NCBI GenBank assembly: GCA_934193095.1
Contig: CAKPUX010000002.1
Location: 1-64,000 of the forward strand
Length of the DNA stretch: 64,000 bases
Direction of reading: 5' to 3'
From: an uncultured Dialister sp.
GTDB taxonomy: Bacteria > Bacillota > Negativicutes > Veillonellales > Dialisteraceae
The translations under genes and the position numbers were made by a program. The notes beneath the pieces were generated by a model. The model saw only the letters and a list, made by a program, of their open reading frames with translations, was not told where the DNA came from and ran no database searches. Shown one piece after another: positions 1 through 8,347 of this stretch (the first letter of the stretch is position 1; every line of letters starts with the position of its first letter).

Positions 1-238
1 CCTTCCGCTCCCGATCGCAGGCATCGCATCCGACCTTGCGCCGGAAGAACTGGCGAAGAAGGAAATCGAGCTCGAGGCAGGCGCGAAGGAAATCGGCAGC
101 AGCCTGCCCGATCCGATTTTCTACCTCTCCTTCCTCCCGATCGCAGGCATCCCGGACCTCGCGATCACCGACGGCGGCTGCGTAGACTATACGAAGCTCA
201 GATATTTCGATCCGATCCTCGAAGTGAAAGAGAAGTAA
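1..238 (+). CDS. ade: Adenine deaminase, C-terminal fragment
   Basis: Only the last 78 codons lie in the window; the frame starts at base 2 and ends with TAA at 236-238. The fragment contains LPLPIAGIASDLAPEE, then DPIFYLSFLPIAGIPDL and AITDGGCVDY. This matches the closing segment of COG1001 adenine deaminases, where a PIAGLMSD-like stretch is followed by an LSFLALPVIPELKLTD-like stretch. These enzymes hydrolyse adenine to hypoxanthine and ammonia in the cytosol. The metal-binding residues lie outside the window. The extra tail after the usual VDY end (TKLRYFDPILEVKEK) is a little longer than in many homologues. A purine-salvage enzyme fits the nitrogen-scavenging genes downstream. Confidence 0.72.
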   Translation, partial: LPLPIAGIASDLAPEELAKKEIELEAGAKEIGSSLPDPIFYLSFLPIAGIPDLAITDGGCVDYTKLRYFDPILEVKEK

Positions 239-510
239 GAGCGAGGTTAGCCCTTGGGGTGTATCGCCCTTTGATTGGGGATGAAAGAGGAGGAGCGGGT
301 TCGGGGTTCAGGGTTGTGGTGCGGCGCATAAGAATATAGAAGCGCCGCAGAATTTTGATAGCGCTTCGCGCCGTCGTCAGAGGGGCGTAGCCGAGAGATC
401 TTCTTTGCAGAACGATCAGTGTACCAATTGCGCTATTTCAATCACCGCTTGTTCCTAATCCAATCCCTAATCCCTAATTCCTAGCTACCCATCTCTGCGT
501 TCAAGCTTTT
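239..510. repeat. Intergenic repeat block, copy 1
   Basis: This gap has no credible gene. It holds the dispersed hairpin GCGGCGC (321-327) with GCGCCGC (342-348), then the half-element with GTAGCCGAGAGATCTTC (about 388-405), then a short 7-bp-period tract of CCTAATC type (about 455-482). The same order of parts recurs in most intergenic gaps of this window. Confidence 0.75.
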
Positions 511-555
511 AACAAAAATAGGAAACAGGAAAAAATCCTGTTTCCTATTTTTGTT
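511..555. terminator. Perfect 20-bp hairpin before the racemase gene
   Basis: Arms 511-530 and 536-555 are exact reverse complements around a five-A loop. The right arm ends TATTTTTGTT, so it could end transcription arriving from the adenine deaminase side. It touches the position expected for the -35 of the next promoter (TATAAT at 564-569), so it could also act as an operator. Confidence 0.6.
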
Positions 556-563
556 GTTTCTGT

Positions 564-569
564 TATAAT
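564..569 (+). promoter_or_regulatory. -10 box TATAAT
   Basis: A consensus TATAAT lies 41 bases before the start codon of the racemase gene. No good -35 is present at 16-18 bp; that position falls in the right arm of the palindrome at 511-555, which suggests that the promoter needs help or is occluded. Confidence 0.45.
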
Positions 570-610
570 GCAATCGTTTTCAAGTCGTGATTTTTAGGGG
601 AGGCACAATC

Positions 611-1723
611 ATGAGAATTGACCGCATTGATATTATCCGCGTACTGAATCCATTCAAGCATCCGTTTCAGACGAGCTTTACCAAGTTTGAAAACCGCGAT
701 GCCCTGCTGGTGAAGATTTACTCCGAAGGTCTGGTGGGCTGGGGGGAATGCAAAGCATTTTACGGGCCTTTTTACAATCCGGAAGACAACGGCACCGTTT
801 TTCACATCCTTAAAAATATGATCATCCCGAAGATCCTGCATCAGGAGGTCGAGAGCCCGGAATCCTTTATGAAGAGCTTTTCCTACATCAAGGGGAATCG
901 TCTGGCAAAAGCAGCCATCGAAAATGCCCTGTGGGAACTCATGGCGCAGCGGACGGGCAAGTCCCTGAAAACGCTCCTTGGCGGCACGCAGAAGGAAATC
1001 AAGGTCGGCGTATCCCTCGGCATCGAGAAGGATATCAATGTTCTTTTCAAAGAGATCTACCAGTATCTGGAACAGGGCTATCATAGAACGAAGATCAAGA
1101 TCCATCCGGGAAAAGACATCGAAGTCATCAAAGCCATCCGCAAGGAATTCGGCGACATTCCGCTGACGGTCGATGCGAACTCTGCCTATACGCTGAAGGA
1201 TATCGATCTCTTCAAAGAGATGGATCAGTATCATCTGCAGTATATCGAGCAGCCGCTCGGGGAAGAGGACATCGTCGATCATGCGGTTCTCCAGAAAGAA
1301 ATCGAGACACCGGTCTGCTTAGATGAAAGCGTCGTTTCTTATGAAGCGGCTGAGGCAGCGATCCGTCTCGGCAGCTGCAAGGTCATCAATATCAAGTCCA
1401 GCCGCTGCGGCGGGGTCTATGAAGGGAAACGCATTCATGATCTCTGCGTGGCACATGGCATCCCAGTCTGGTGCGGCGGGATGACAGAGCTCGGCATCGG
1501 CCGCGCGCAGAATGTCTCCTTTGCCAGCCTTCCGGGCTTCACCGAACTAGCGCACGATGTGGCAGCCGCCAATCGTTACTTCGATGAGGACATCACAAGC
1601 CCGATGGTGGACATCACCGATCGCTGCACCATCGTCGTACCGGATGAAGACAATGGCATCCGCTACGACGTCGATGAGAAACAGATCGACAAGATGGAAG
1701 CAGGACATTGGATTTTTAAATAA
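611..1723 (+). CDS. N-acylamino-acid racemase / dipeptide epimerase (enolase superfamily)
   Basis: A 370-residue enolase-superfamily enzyme of the MLE subgroup, close to the NSAR/o-succinylbenzoate synthase type. An N-terminal capping domain is followed by a TIM barrel. The two catalytic lysines are visible: K163 in TKIKIHPG and K262 in INIKSSRCGG. The metal ligands are D188 (VDAN), E213 (YIEQPL) and D238 (CLDES). Such enzymes interconvert the alpha-carbon stereochemistry of N-succinyl or other N-acyl amino acids, or of dipeptides. No menaquinone genes are nearby, so a MenC role is unlikely. The ATG at 611 is chosen because AGGGGAGG (597-604) stands at the right distance; the in-frame start at 587 has no such site. 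A paralogue lies at 5645-6760, and three M20 hydrolases follow. Confidence 0.82.
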   Translation: MRIDRIDIIRVLNPFKHPFQTSFTKFENRDALLVKIYSEGLVGWGECKAFYGPFYNPEDNGTVFHILKNMIIPKILHQEVESPESFMKSFSYIKGNRLAKAAIENALWELMAQRTGKSLKTLLGGTQKEIKVGVSLGIEKDINVLFKEIYQYLEQGYHRTKIKIHPGKDIEVIKAIRKEFGDIPLTVDANSAYTLKDIDLFKEMDQYHLQYIEQPLGEEDIVDHAVLQKEIETPVCLDESVVSYEAAEAAIRLGSCKVINIKSSRCGGVYEGKRIHDLCVAHGIPVWCGGMTELGIGRAQNVSFASLPGFTELAHDVAAANRYFDEDITSPMVDITDRCTIVVPDEDNGIRYDVDEKQIDKMEAGHWIFK

Positions 1724-1727
1724 GCGG

Positions 1728-1766
1728 CACACAAAAAGCTCTCCGAAAGGAGAGCTTTTTTGTGTG
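1728..1766 (+). terminator. Intrinsic terminator
   Basis: CACACAAAAAGCTCTCC and GGAGAGCTTTTTTGTGTG form a long stem with a GAAA loop, starting five bases after the racemase stop codon. Confidence 0.85.
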
Positions 1767-2597
1767 GAGGGGTAGTCCGTGGGGGGCTGCCCTTTGATTG
1801 CGTGCGAAAGAGGTTCAGCGGGTTCTGTAGGTTCTACGGGTTCAGCGGGGAAGGTGCGGCGCATAAAATAATGAAGCGCCGCGAAGTTTTGATAGCGCTT
1901 CGCGCAGTCGTCATCTCGAGCGAAGTCGAGAGATCTTCCTTGCAGAACGGTCAACGTGCTAACTGCGCTATTTCAATCATCGCGTGCTCCTAATCCCTGA
2001 TCCCTAATCCCTAGTTACTCATCCCTGCTTTCAAACTTAGTCCGTGGGCGGGGTGCCTATGGGTTGCGGATGAAAGAGGTTCAGCGGGTTCTATAGGTTC
2101 AAAAGGTTCAAAGGGGTTGGTGCGGCGCAAAAAAATAATGAAGCGCCGCGGAGTATCAATAGTGGCGATGCCCGCGTCAGACATCAGACGTCAGACATCT
2201 GACATCTGGCATCTGATATCTGATGTCTCCCAGTCTCTTGGTCTCCAAGTCTCCAGGTCTTTTAGTCTAGTCACCAGTCACTAGTATTGCGATTTGTCAA
2301 CTTCTGGACTTAGTTAGAAGTGAGAAGTGAGAAGTGCTGGAAGGGGCACACAATTCATATAGTGCCCCAATACCCCTCATTATACAAAACAGTTTGTTCA
2401 TCATTTATATAAAACTCCGCGGCGCTTCCTAATTTTATGCGCCGCACCTTCACTCCTAACTCCTAACTCCTCACTCCTAACTTGATTGGAAAGTTGACTT
2501 AAATGCCAGTTATTCAAAAAACGCAATACTAGTCACTAGTCACCCTAATCCCTAATCCCTAATCCCTAATCCCTAGCCACTAGCTACTGGTCCCCAC
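1767..2597. repeat. Long intergenic repeat block
   Basis: An 830-bp non-coding stretch made of repeats. Dispersed hairpins lie at 1856-1882, 2122-2149 and 2419-2445. A half-copy of the CTCGAGCGAAGTCGAG element lies near 1914-1937. Seven heptads of CAGACAT/CTGACAT type fill 2178-2226, TCCTAAC-type heptads lie around 2455-2480, and four exact CCCTAAT heptads lie at 2543-2570. Nothing in it looks like a gene. Confidence 0.75.
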
Positions 2598-3932
2598 TCA
2601 CTTCTTCCTTTTCTTCGTCTCGAAGAGGAGCTCGATGACGCGGCTGGGGCGCCCGCTTTTCCCCGTGAAGGAGCGGCTGACGTCCTGAGCGAGGTGGTGG
2701 TCGATGAGTTTGGCAAGAATGCGGTTCACCGTGCGCGGGGTGACGCCCAGAAAGTCGGCCAGCTCGGAGGAGGTGAAGCGCTGCTTTCCCAGGTCCCGGC
2801 AGGCATGGTAGAGGAGCGTGATGATACGCAGACTCACGCCGGATTTCCGGGACAGGTACAGGAACTGCTCATCGATAGGGCGATCGCCAGCGATCTGCGC
2901 ATCGAGGCTGCTTTTCGACATGGGGACAGGGGTCGTGAGATTTTGACTGATGAGGTAGGCCTGATTCCCGCCTGCGCGGCTCGCATGGCGCATGGCCATT
3001 TCCGCTTTGTAGCGGGCATCGTCTGCCATGGTGCTGTAGCCGATGCCGACGGAAATGGTGAATGCGGTGGAGGAGGAGATGATTTCCAGAAGCGGGAAGT
3101 GCTGGTACTCATTGGTCGCTGCTTCAAGCAGGCTGCTGGAGAGAAAAAGCACATAGTCATAGGGCGGTCGCTCGATGCAGGCGGCGTGAAGTGAGTGGGC
3201 GAAGCACTGGATCTCGTGGGTGATGCGTGCCTGCTCCATGGCGAGCTGGAATTCATCCTGCGATGAGATGGTCTCCTGCGGCAGGTCGATGTGGATCGCC
3301 ATGGCGGCCATCTGGCTGTCTTCCCGGCTGTTCAGCTCATGGGTGAGGATGCTGCGCTGCAGACCATTTCGGATATCATCGTAGGAGGGCTGAAGAATAT
3401 AGACAGGGATGCCGCGAGCTTTTAGTATGTCGCGTACCTTGTAGAAGATGGTGATGCAGAAGGCGACCTTCTTCTCGCGGTACAGTTTTTCCATTTTATT
3501 GGCATCTTTGACGAGAAGACCTTCGTTGTAGGGGAAAAAGGGGATGACTTCGACATGGGTACTTTCTGGTGCATAGCCGATCTCATGAAAGGCGAGCTGG
3601 AAATAGTCCACGTGATCCATATCAGTCGCGACTTTCATCGGATAGCCGGCGACTTCGGCGCGGAAGAGTAGGCGAAGAAGCGCGGAGGTGGAGCGGGGGA
3701 TGGTGACCCATTCCGTATTGTGAGGGATGGCTTTCTCCGCATAGAGGCGGGCTGTATTTCCCAGAAAGAGAAAGGTATCTACCTGACTTTGACGTCCGCT
3801 GATGAGATCCGGGATATCGACGATGGATTGATACGGGAAGGGGACGGGGGCAATGTCTGAGAATTCCTTTTCGATAAAGGATAAAATGTCAGGCATGATT
3901 TCAGAGGGGACGACGATGCCGATACGAAGCAT
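2598..3932 (-). CDS. Transcriptional regulator with decayed GGDEF-like domain and winged helix
   Basis: A 444-residue protein. Residues 1 to about 210 are an uncharacterised sensory region. The middle part ends in SVGIGYSTMADDARYKAEMAMRHASRAGGNQAYLI-like sequence, which resembles the final third of GGDEF domains, but no GG[D/E]EF signature precedes it, so cyclase activity is unlikely. The C-terminus has a helix-turn-helix (FTSSELADFLGVTPRTVNRI), a wing and a basic tail ending KKRKK. The ATG at 3932 follows AAAGGAG. The gene diverges from the MFS carrier at 4177 across a 244-bp gap, so it may control that carrier and the peptidase genes. The family is not one I can name with certainty; DNA binding is the firmest inference. 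Confidence 0.65.
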   Translation of the reverse strand: MLRIGIVVPSEIMPDILSFIEKEFSDIAPVPFPYQSIVDIPDLISGRQSQVDTFLFLGNTARLYAEKAIPHNTEWVTIPRSTSALLRLLFRAEVAGYPMKVATDMDHVDYFQLAFHEIGYAPESTHVEVIPFFPYNEGLLVKDANKMEKLYREKKVAFCITIFYKVRDILKARGIPVYILQPSYDDIRNGLQRSILTHELNSREDSQMAAMAIHIDLPQETISSQDEFQLAMEQARITHEIQCFAHSLHAACIERPPYDYVLFLSSSLLEAATNEYQHFPLLEIISSSTAFTISVGIGYSTMADDARYKAEMAMRHASRAGGNQAYLISQNLTTPVPMSKSSLDAQIAGDRPIDEQFLYLSRKSGVSLRIITLLYHACRDLGKQRFTSSELADFLGVTPRTVNRILAKLIDHHLAQDVSRSFTGKSGRPSRVIELLFETKKRKK

Positions 3933-4176
3933 GAGAGACTCCTTTCTGCGCGCTGGGGAAGCAAAGTATATGGTTTCTTAAAAAATGCTGAATTACGGTC
4001 ACAATAAAGGTCTATTAAGGACACTTGCATTTCTTTATGATAAACGCAAGCCAAACAAAAGTAAATAGCGGATCTGTGAGAGTTCCGCGGGGCGAGGGAG
4101 TCTCTATGAATGAACGGATAATGCCGTCTTTTCATGGAGCTTTTTTATTACCCAAGAAGGGTAGGGGAGGTTTTCT

Positions 4177-5403
4177 ATGGGCTTTCTGAAAAAGCTGCAA
4201 AGCGAAAACAGGTATGTCGTATTTTTCTTTCTGTATATAGGGTTCTGCATATCCTATATCGACCGCAGTGCGATCGGGCTCGCGCTGCCATCTGTTTCTA
4301 AGGATTTCAATCTGGCACCGACGGAAATGGGTGTCGTCATTTCTGCTTTCTTCATCGGCTACTCGATCATGCAGATCCCGGGAGGATGGCTGTCTGACCA
4401 TTTCGGTTCGAAGACGGTCATCCTTGTTGCACTGACGCTGTGGTCCATCTTCACCTTCACGACAGGGCATGCATCGACCCTGGCGGGACTGCTTTTCCTC
4501 CGGTTCGTCTTTGGCCTCTGCGAAGGTCCGTATGCCGGATCCTGCTACCGCGCGATCGCCGAATACTTCCCTCGTGAGCTGCGTCCTGCTTTCACCACGG
4601 GGATCCTTTCTTCGAACTATATCGGCTCTGCGCTGGCACCGGTCGTCATCGTGCCGCTGATCCTCTGGTTTGGCTGGAGAGGCATGTTCCAGATCCTTGG
4701 TATCGTCGGTCTTGTCTATGTATTCTTCTATGCGCTTTTCGTCAAGCAGACCAAACCGCAGGAAGAAACCAAGGAAGATAAGAGCAAGAAGAACAAATAC
4801 TTCATGCACCTCTTGAAATTCTCCCTGATCTGGAAACTGATTCTTTGTGCATTCTGCATTTCCTGCATCAATAAAGGCCTCGATGCCTGGATGCCGACCT
4901 ACCTCATCGCAGAGCGCGGCATCAATCTGAAAGCAGTCGGCTATCTCACCCCGATTCCATTCATTGCTTCCTTCCTGTCCACCGCCGTCTGCGGCTGGGT
5001 CATGAACAAGTACTTTGACAAGAAGGAGAACTGGCTGATCGTCATCTGCGCCGCGATGACGGCGATATTCCTGTACTTCATGTACAATGCAGAAACCATC
5101 ATGTGGGTCGTCATCTTCCAGTGCGGCGTGTACTTCTTCAAAGCCTGCATCCTCGGGACGGCTGTCGCCATCGTTCTCAAGATCGTCACCGGCTCCATCG
5201 CAGGCAGTGCTTCGACGCTGATCAACATGGGCGGTCAGGTCGCTGGCTTCATCTCGCCGATCATCATGGGCTACCTGGTCTATGCTTTCAATGGCTCCTT
5301 CAATGCCGTCTTCTACTACTTGATGGGCGTCGCTACGCTCTGTGCCATCAGTGCGCTTCTCATCCCGACCAGAAAAGAGGATATGCTGGATCTGGAGAAA
5401 TAG
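4177..5403 (+). CDS. MFS transporter, anion:cation symporter type
   Basis: A 408-residue protein with twelve predicted membrane helices and a charged central loop (KQTKPQEETKEDKSKK-like, near residues 188-205). The first helix ends in the motif CISYIDRSAIGLALP, typical of the ACS family (hexuronate, glucarate, phthalate and glycerol-phosphate carriers). The signature between helices 2 and 3 is GGWLSDHFGSKTVI, and FGLCEGP follows in helix 4. It probably imports an organic anion by proton or sodium symport. A GGGGAGG ribosome site at 4163-4169 supports the start. Its place between the divergent regulator and the second racemase suggests an N-acyl amino acid, dipeptide or sugar acid as substrate; the sequence cannot decide which. 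Confidence 0.85.
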   Translation: MGFLKKLQSENRYVVFFFLYIGFCISYIDRSAIGLALPSVSKDFNLAPTEMGVVISAFFIGYSIMQIPGGWLSDHFGSKTVILVALTLWSIFTFTTGHASTLAGLLFLRFVFGLCEGPYAGSCYRAIAEYFPRELRPAFTTGILSSNYIGSALAPVVIVPLILWFGWRGMFQILGIVGLVYVFFYALFVKQTKPQEETKEDKSKKNKYFMHLLKFSLIWKLILCAFCISCINKGLDAWMPTYLIAERGINLKAVGYLTPIPFIASFLSTAVCGWVMNKYFDKKENWLIVICAAMTAIFLYFMYNAETIMWVVIFQCGVYFFKACILGTAVAIVLKIVTGSIAGSASTLINMGGQVAGFISPIIMGYLVYAFNGSFNAVFYYLMGVATLCAISALLIPTRKEDMLDLEK

Positions 5404-5630
5404 TGACTGGTGACTAGGGGCTAGTGACTGGTGACTGGTGGCTAGGGACTGGGATGCCAGTTGCGGGCATCGCCACTATCAAAATTCTGCGGCGCTTCCA
5501 TGGTATTATGCGCCGCACCATCCCCGTTGAACCCTCTGAACCTGTTGAACCCGCTGAACCTCTTTCGCACGCAATCAAGGGGCAGCACGCCTCAGGGGCT
5601 AACCTTGGAAATTCTTTACGAGTGAAGATA
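5404..5630. repeat. Intergenic repeat block
   Basis: GTGACTG/GTGACTA heptads start immediately at the MFS stop codon (about 5403-5455). The GCGGCGC hairpin lies at 5489-5516, then 9-bp repeats of GTTGAACCT type, then the AATCAAGGGGCAGCACG-type tail that precedes many ribosome sites here. Confidence 0.7.
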
Positions 5631-5644
5631 AAAAGGAGAATATG

Positions 5645-6760
5645 ATGAAAATTACCAAAGCCGTCGTAAGACGCATGAGTCTGGACTTCAAAGTGGGTTT
5701 CCGCACCAGCTTTGGCCTGTCCACGACGAAAGATTTCTCTATCGTAGAACTGCATGACGATGATGGCAACGTAGGCTATGGTGCCTGCTCCGCCTTCATG
5801 CGTCCGTGGTACAACGAAGAAACCACCATGGGTGCGCTCTTTGTCATCAAAGAATACCTGATTCCTTCCCTCTTCGAAGCGGGAGACTTCAAAGATCCGG
5901 AATGGTTCTTCGACCATACCAGCTGGATCCGCAGAAACCGCATGGCGCGCGCATCCGTCGACTGCGCTCTGTGGGAACTCTACTCCAAAGAGCTTGGCAT
6001 TCCGGAATACAAAGCACTGGGCGGCGTCAGAAATGAAATCGAAGCGGGCGTATCGCTCGGTATCGAAGACACCCCTGACAAGCTGCTTCACACCATCGAG
6101 AAATACATGGCACAGGGCTACCGCCGCGTGAAGTGCAAGATCAAACCGGGCTATGATATCAATTATCTCCGCGCTGTCCGTAAGGAATATGGCGACATCA
6201 TGCTGATGGTCGATGCGAACTCGGCCTATACCTTAGATGACATCGACCTCTTCAAGGAAATGGATGAACTGGGGCTTCTCATGATCGAGCAGCCGCTGGC
6301 ATCGGATGACATCGTCGATCACCGCCATCTGCAGCAGACGATCCAGACGCCGGTCTGTCTGGATGAAAGTATCGACAGCGTCGATGACGCCAGACGCGCC
6401 ATCGAGCTCGGCAGCTGCAAGATCATCAATATCAAAGTCGCACGCGTCGGTGGCTTGACGGAAGCGCGCCGCATCCAGCAGTTTGCCGGTGAACGCGGCG
6501 TCTTCTCCTGGTGCGGCGGCATGGTCGATGACGGCGTAGCCAGAGGGCATAACATGGCGGTCGCGACTCTTCCGTACTACAAATATCCGAATGATATCCC
6601 GGGAAGCGATCGCTACTATGCCGATGACATCGTGACACCATCCACTTATATCGATTCTCACGCGAAGATCCAGCTGCCGGATCTTCCGGGCACCGGCTTC
6701 GAACTGAATCAGGAAGTCGTAGACCGCCATACCCTTGAGAAGTGGGAATTTGGAAAATAA
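5645..6760 (+). CDS. N-acylamino-acid racemase / dipeptide epimerase, second copy
   Basis: A 371-residue paralogue of the enzyme at 611-1723 with the same fold. The catalytic lysines are K165 in KCKIKPG and K264 in INIKVARVGG. Metal ligands are D190 (VDANSAYTL), E215 (MIEQPL) and D240 (CLDES). The long shared stretch VDANSAYTL-DIDLFKEMD points to gene duplication. The 20s loop, which sets acyl or side-chain specificity in this superfamily, differs (FKVGFRTSF against FKHPFQTSF), so the two copies may act on different substrates. Of two adjacent ATGs the second (5645) is six bases from AAGGAG and is preferred over 5642. It lies between the MFS carrier and the first M20 peptidase, with which it may form a pathway. 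Confidence 0.82.
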   Translation: MKITKAVVRRMSLDFKVGFRTSFGLSTTKDFSIVELHDDDGNVGYGACSAFMRPWYNEETTMGALFVIKEYLIPSLFEAGDFKDPEWFFDHTSWIRRNRMARASVDCALWELYSKELGIPEYKALGGVRNEIEAGVSLGIEDTPDKLLHTIEKYMAQGYRRVKCKIKPGYDINYLRAVRKEYGDIMLMVDANSAYTLDDIDLFKEMDELGLLMIEQPLASDDIVDHRHLQQTIQTPVCLDESIDSVDDARRAIELGSCKIINIKVARVGGLTEARRIQQFAGERGVFSWCGGMVDDGVARGHNMAVATLPYYKYPNDIPGSDRYYADDIVTPSTYIDSHAKIQLPDLPGTGFELNQEVVDRHTLEKWEFGK

Positions 6761-7080
6761 ATGGGACTGGTGGCTGGGGACTAGGGACTAGGGATTAGTA
6801 GCTAGGGATTAGGCATTAGACTCAAAGACTGGGAGACTGGGAGACATCAGACATCAGACATCAGATATCAGACACTAGACATCAGACATCTGACGTCTGA
6901 CGTCTAATCTCTAACGTCTAAAGCGGGCATCGCCTCATATATATTTGCGGCGAAGCCGCCACCTTCATTTCTCATTTCTCATTTCTAATTTCGCATTTCT
7001 CATTCAAGCGAGGCTTTCAAATGGAACCAAGGGGCGCACGCCCCTCGGGCTGACCAAAGCCTCGAACTTATTCATACAAA
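6761..7080. repeat. Intergenic repeat block with three kinds of heptad
   Basis: No gene is seen. TAGGGACT/TAGGGATT-type heptads (about 6775-6815), CAGACAT/CTGACGT heptads (about 6840-6920) and TCATTTC heptads (about 6965-7002) follow one another. A small GCGGCGAAGCCGCC hairpin (6948-6961) replaces the usual GCGGCGC one. The GGGGCGCACGCCCC palindrome near 7032-7045 leads into the next gene. Confidence 0.7.
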
Positions 7081-7093
7081 GGAAGTCATACAC

Positions 7094-8248
7094 ATGGATA
7101 CAAAAGAAAAAGCATTTGCCTGGGTGGATGCCCACCGGGATGAGATGGTTGATCTGTGGAGAAAGATGGTTTCCATCGACTCCGGCATCGGCGTGAAAGA
7201 AGGGGGCATGGAGATCGGAAATCTCTGTGCATCGCGTCTGGAAAAGATGGGGTTTTCCATTCGTCGGTACTCATTTGAAAAATGTGGGGACACCATCATT
7301 GGTGAAAGGGGAGACCTCTCGAAGCCGTATGTCATTCTGATGGGACACATGGACACCGTTTTCTACAAAGGGGAAGTAGAGAAGCGTCCATTCACGATCA
7401 AAGACGGCAAAGCCTATGGACCGGGCGTCCTTGACATGAAGGGCGGGGATACCATTGCGATCTCCTCGCTGGAAGCGCTGTATGATGCAGGCTATGATTT
7501 CCCGTGCAAAGTCATCCTTGTAGCCGATGAAGAACCGGCGCACTGTTTCTCGAACAATCCGGAAGTGATCAAGAAGGAAGCCAAAGGCGCCAAGTGTGCC
7601 TTCAACTTCGAGACCGGCTTCGTCGATCATGACATCACGGTACAGAGAAGAGGCTGCTGGCGATTCATCATCGAAACCTTCGGTCGTGGCTGTCACGTAG
7701 GGAATGACCCGCAGAATGGCAGAAGTGCGATCCTGGAAATGTCGCACAAGATCATCGAGATCGAAGCGCTGTCGGATCTGTCCAAGGGCTACAATGTCAA
7801 TGTCGGCACCATCACCGGCGGCACGGTCGCCAATGCGGCACCGGCGTACTGCAAAGTGGAGTGCGACTTCCGCTATGTGAGCCATGATGACCTGCCGAAG
7901 CTGAAGAAAATGGTTTACGACATCGTAGAAAAGAACTTCGTGCCGGATGTGACGACGAAGATCACCGACACCTTCGGCTTCGATGAAATGGAACGCACCG
8001 AGGCTACCATGCAGCTTCTGGAAGTCGCCAAAGAAGCGGCGAAAGAAAGCGGTCTTCCGGTCCCTGGACCGAAGCTCTGCGGCGGCGGATCCGATGCGGC
8101 GTATACCGTACAGGCCGGCGTGCCGACACTCTGCTCCATCGGCGTCGAAGGCGCACGCAACCACACTGTCGAAGAATGGGCGGATGTGGAAAGCCTTTTC
8201 ACCCGCACGAAGCTGATGATCGCCATCCTTTTGAAGGTGACAAAATAA
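7094..8248 (+). CDS. M20 family metallopeptidase (carboxypeptidase G2-like)
   Basis: A 384-residue zinc amidohydrolase of the M20/M25/M40 family. Ligand and catalytic positions are visible: H85 and the general D87 in GHMDTVF, D114 in PGVLDMKGG, the E146-E147 pair in ADEEP, E173 in FNFETG, and the C-terminal zinc histidine in RNHTVEEWAD. The dimerisation domain lies in the middle (about residues 185-300). Family members remove C-terminal glutamate, or deacylate N-acyl amino acids; no signal peptide is present, so it acts in the cytosol. With the racemases nearby, a role in hydrolysing N-acyl amino acids or dipeptides is plausible. It shares plan and length with the genes at 8348 and 11852, so the three are paralogues. 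Confidence 0.85.
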   Translation: MDTKEKAFAWVDAHRDEMVDLWRKMVSIDSGIGVKEGGMEIGNLCASRLEKMGFSIRRYSFEKCGDTIIGERGDLSKPYVILMGHMDTVFYKGEVEKRPFTIKDGKAYGPGVLDMKGGDTIAISSLEALYDAGYDFPCKVILVADEEPAHCFSNNPEVIKKEAKGAKCAFNFETGFVDHDITVQRRGCWRFIIETFGRGCHVGNDPQNGRSAILEMSHKIIEIEALSDLSKGYNVNVGTITGGTVANAAPAYCKVECDFRYVSHDDLPKLKKMVYDIVEKNFVPDVTTKITDTFGFDEMERTEATMQLLEVAKEAAKESGLPVPGPKLCGGGSDAAYTVQAGVPTLCSIGVEGARNHTVEEWADVESLFTRTKLMIAILLKVTK

Positions 8249-8262
8249 GATGTAGAACCATA

Positions 8263-8317
8263 AACGCAAAAATTCTAAAGGCTTCTATAGGGGAGAAGTC
8301 TTTAGAATTTTTGCGTT
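8263..8317 (+). terminator. Long hairpin between two M20 genes
   Basis: Arms 8263-8286 and 8294-8317 pair over 24 positions with one G-T exception; the right arm ends AGAATTTTTGCGTT. It lies just before the ribosome site of the next gene, so it could act as a terminator or attenuator that lowers expression of the second peptidase. Confidence 0.75.
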
Positions 8318-8347
8318 CATATGATACTGATTCAAGGAGGAAATAAG

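Noticed and set aside
611..1723. Naming the first racemase menC.
   Set aside because: The fold is shared, but no menaquinone gene is nearby and two paralogues sit among peptidases, so o-succinylbenzoate synthase is not supported.
2543..2570. Telomere-like CCCTAAT repeats.
   Set aside because: They are only four copies, lie inside the chromosome, and are one of several heptad kinds here.
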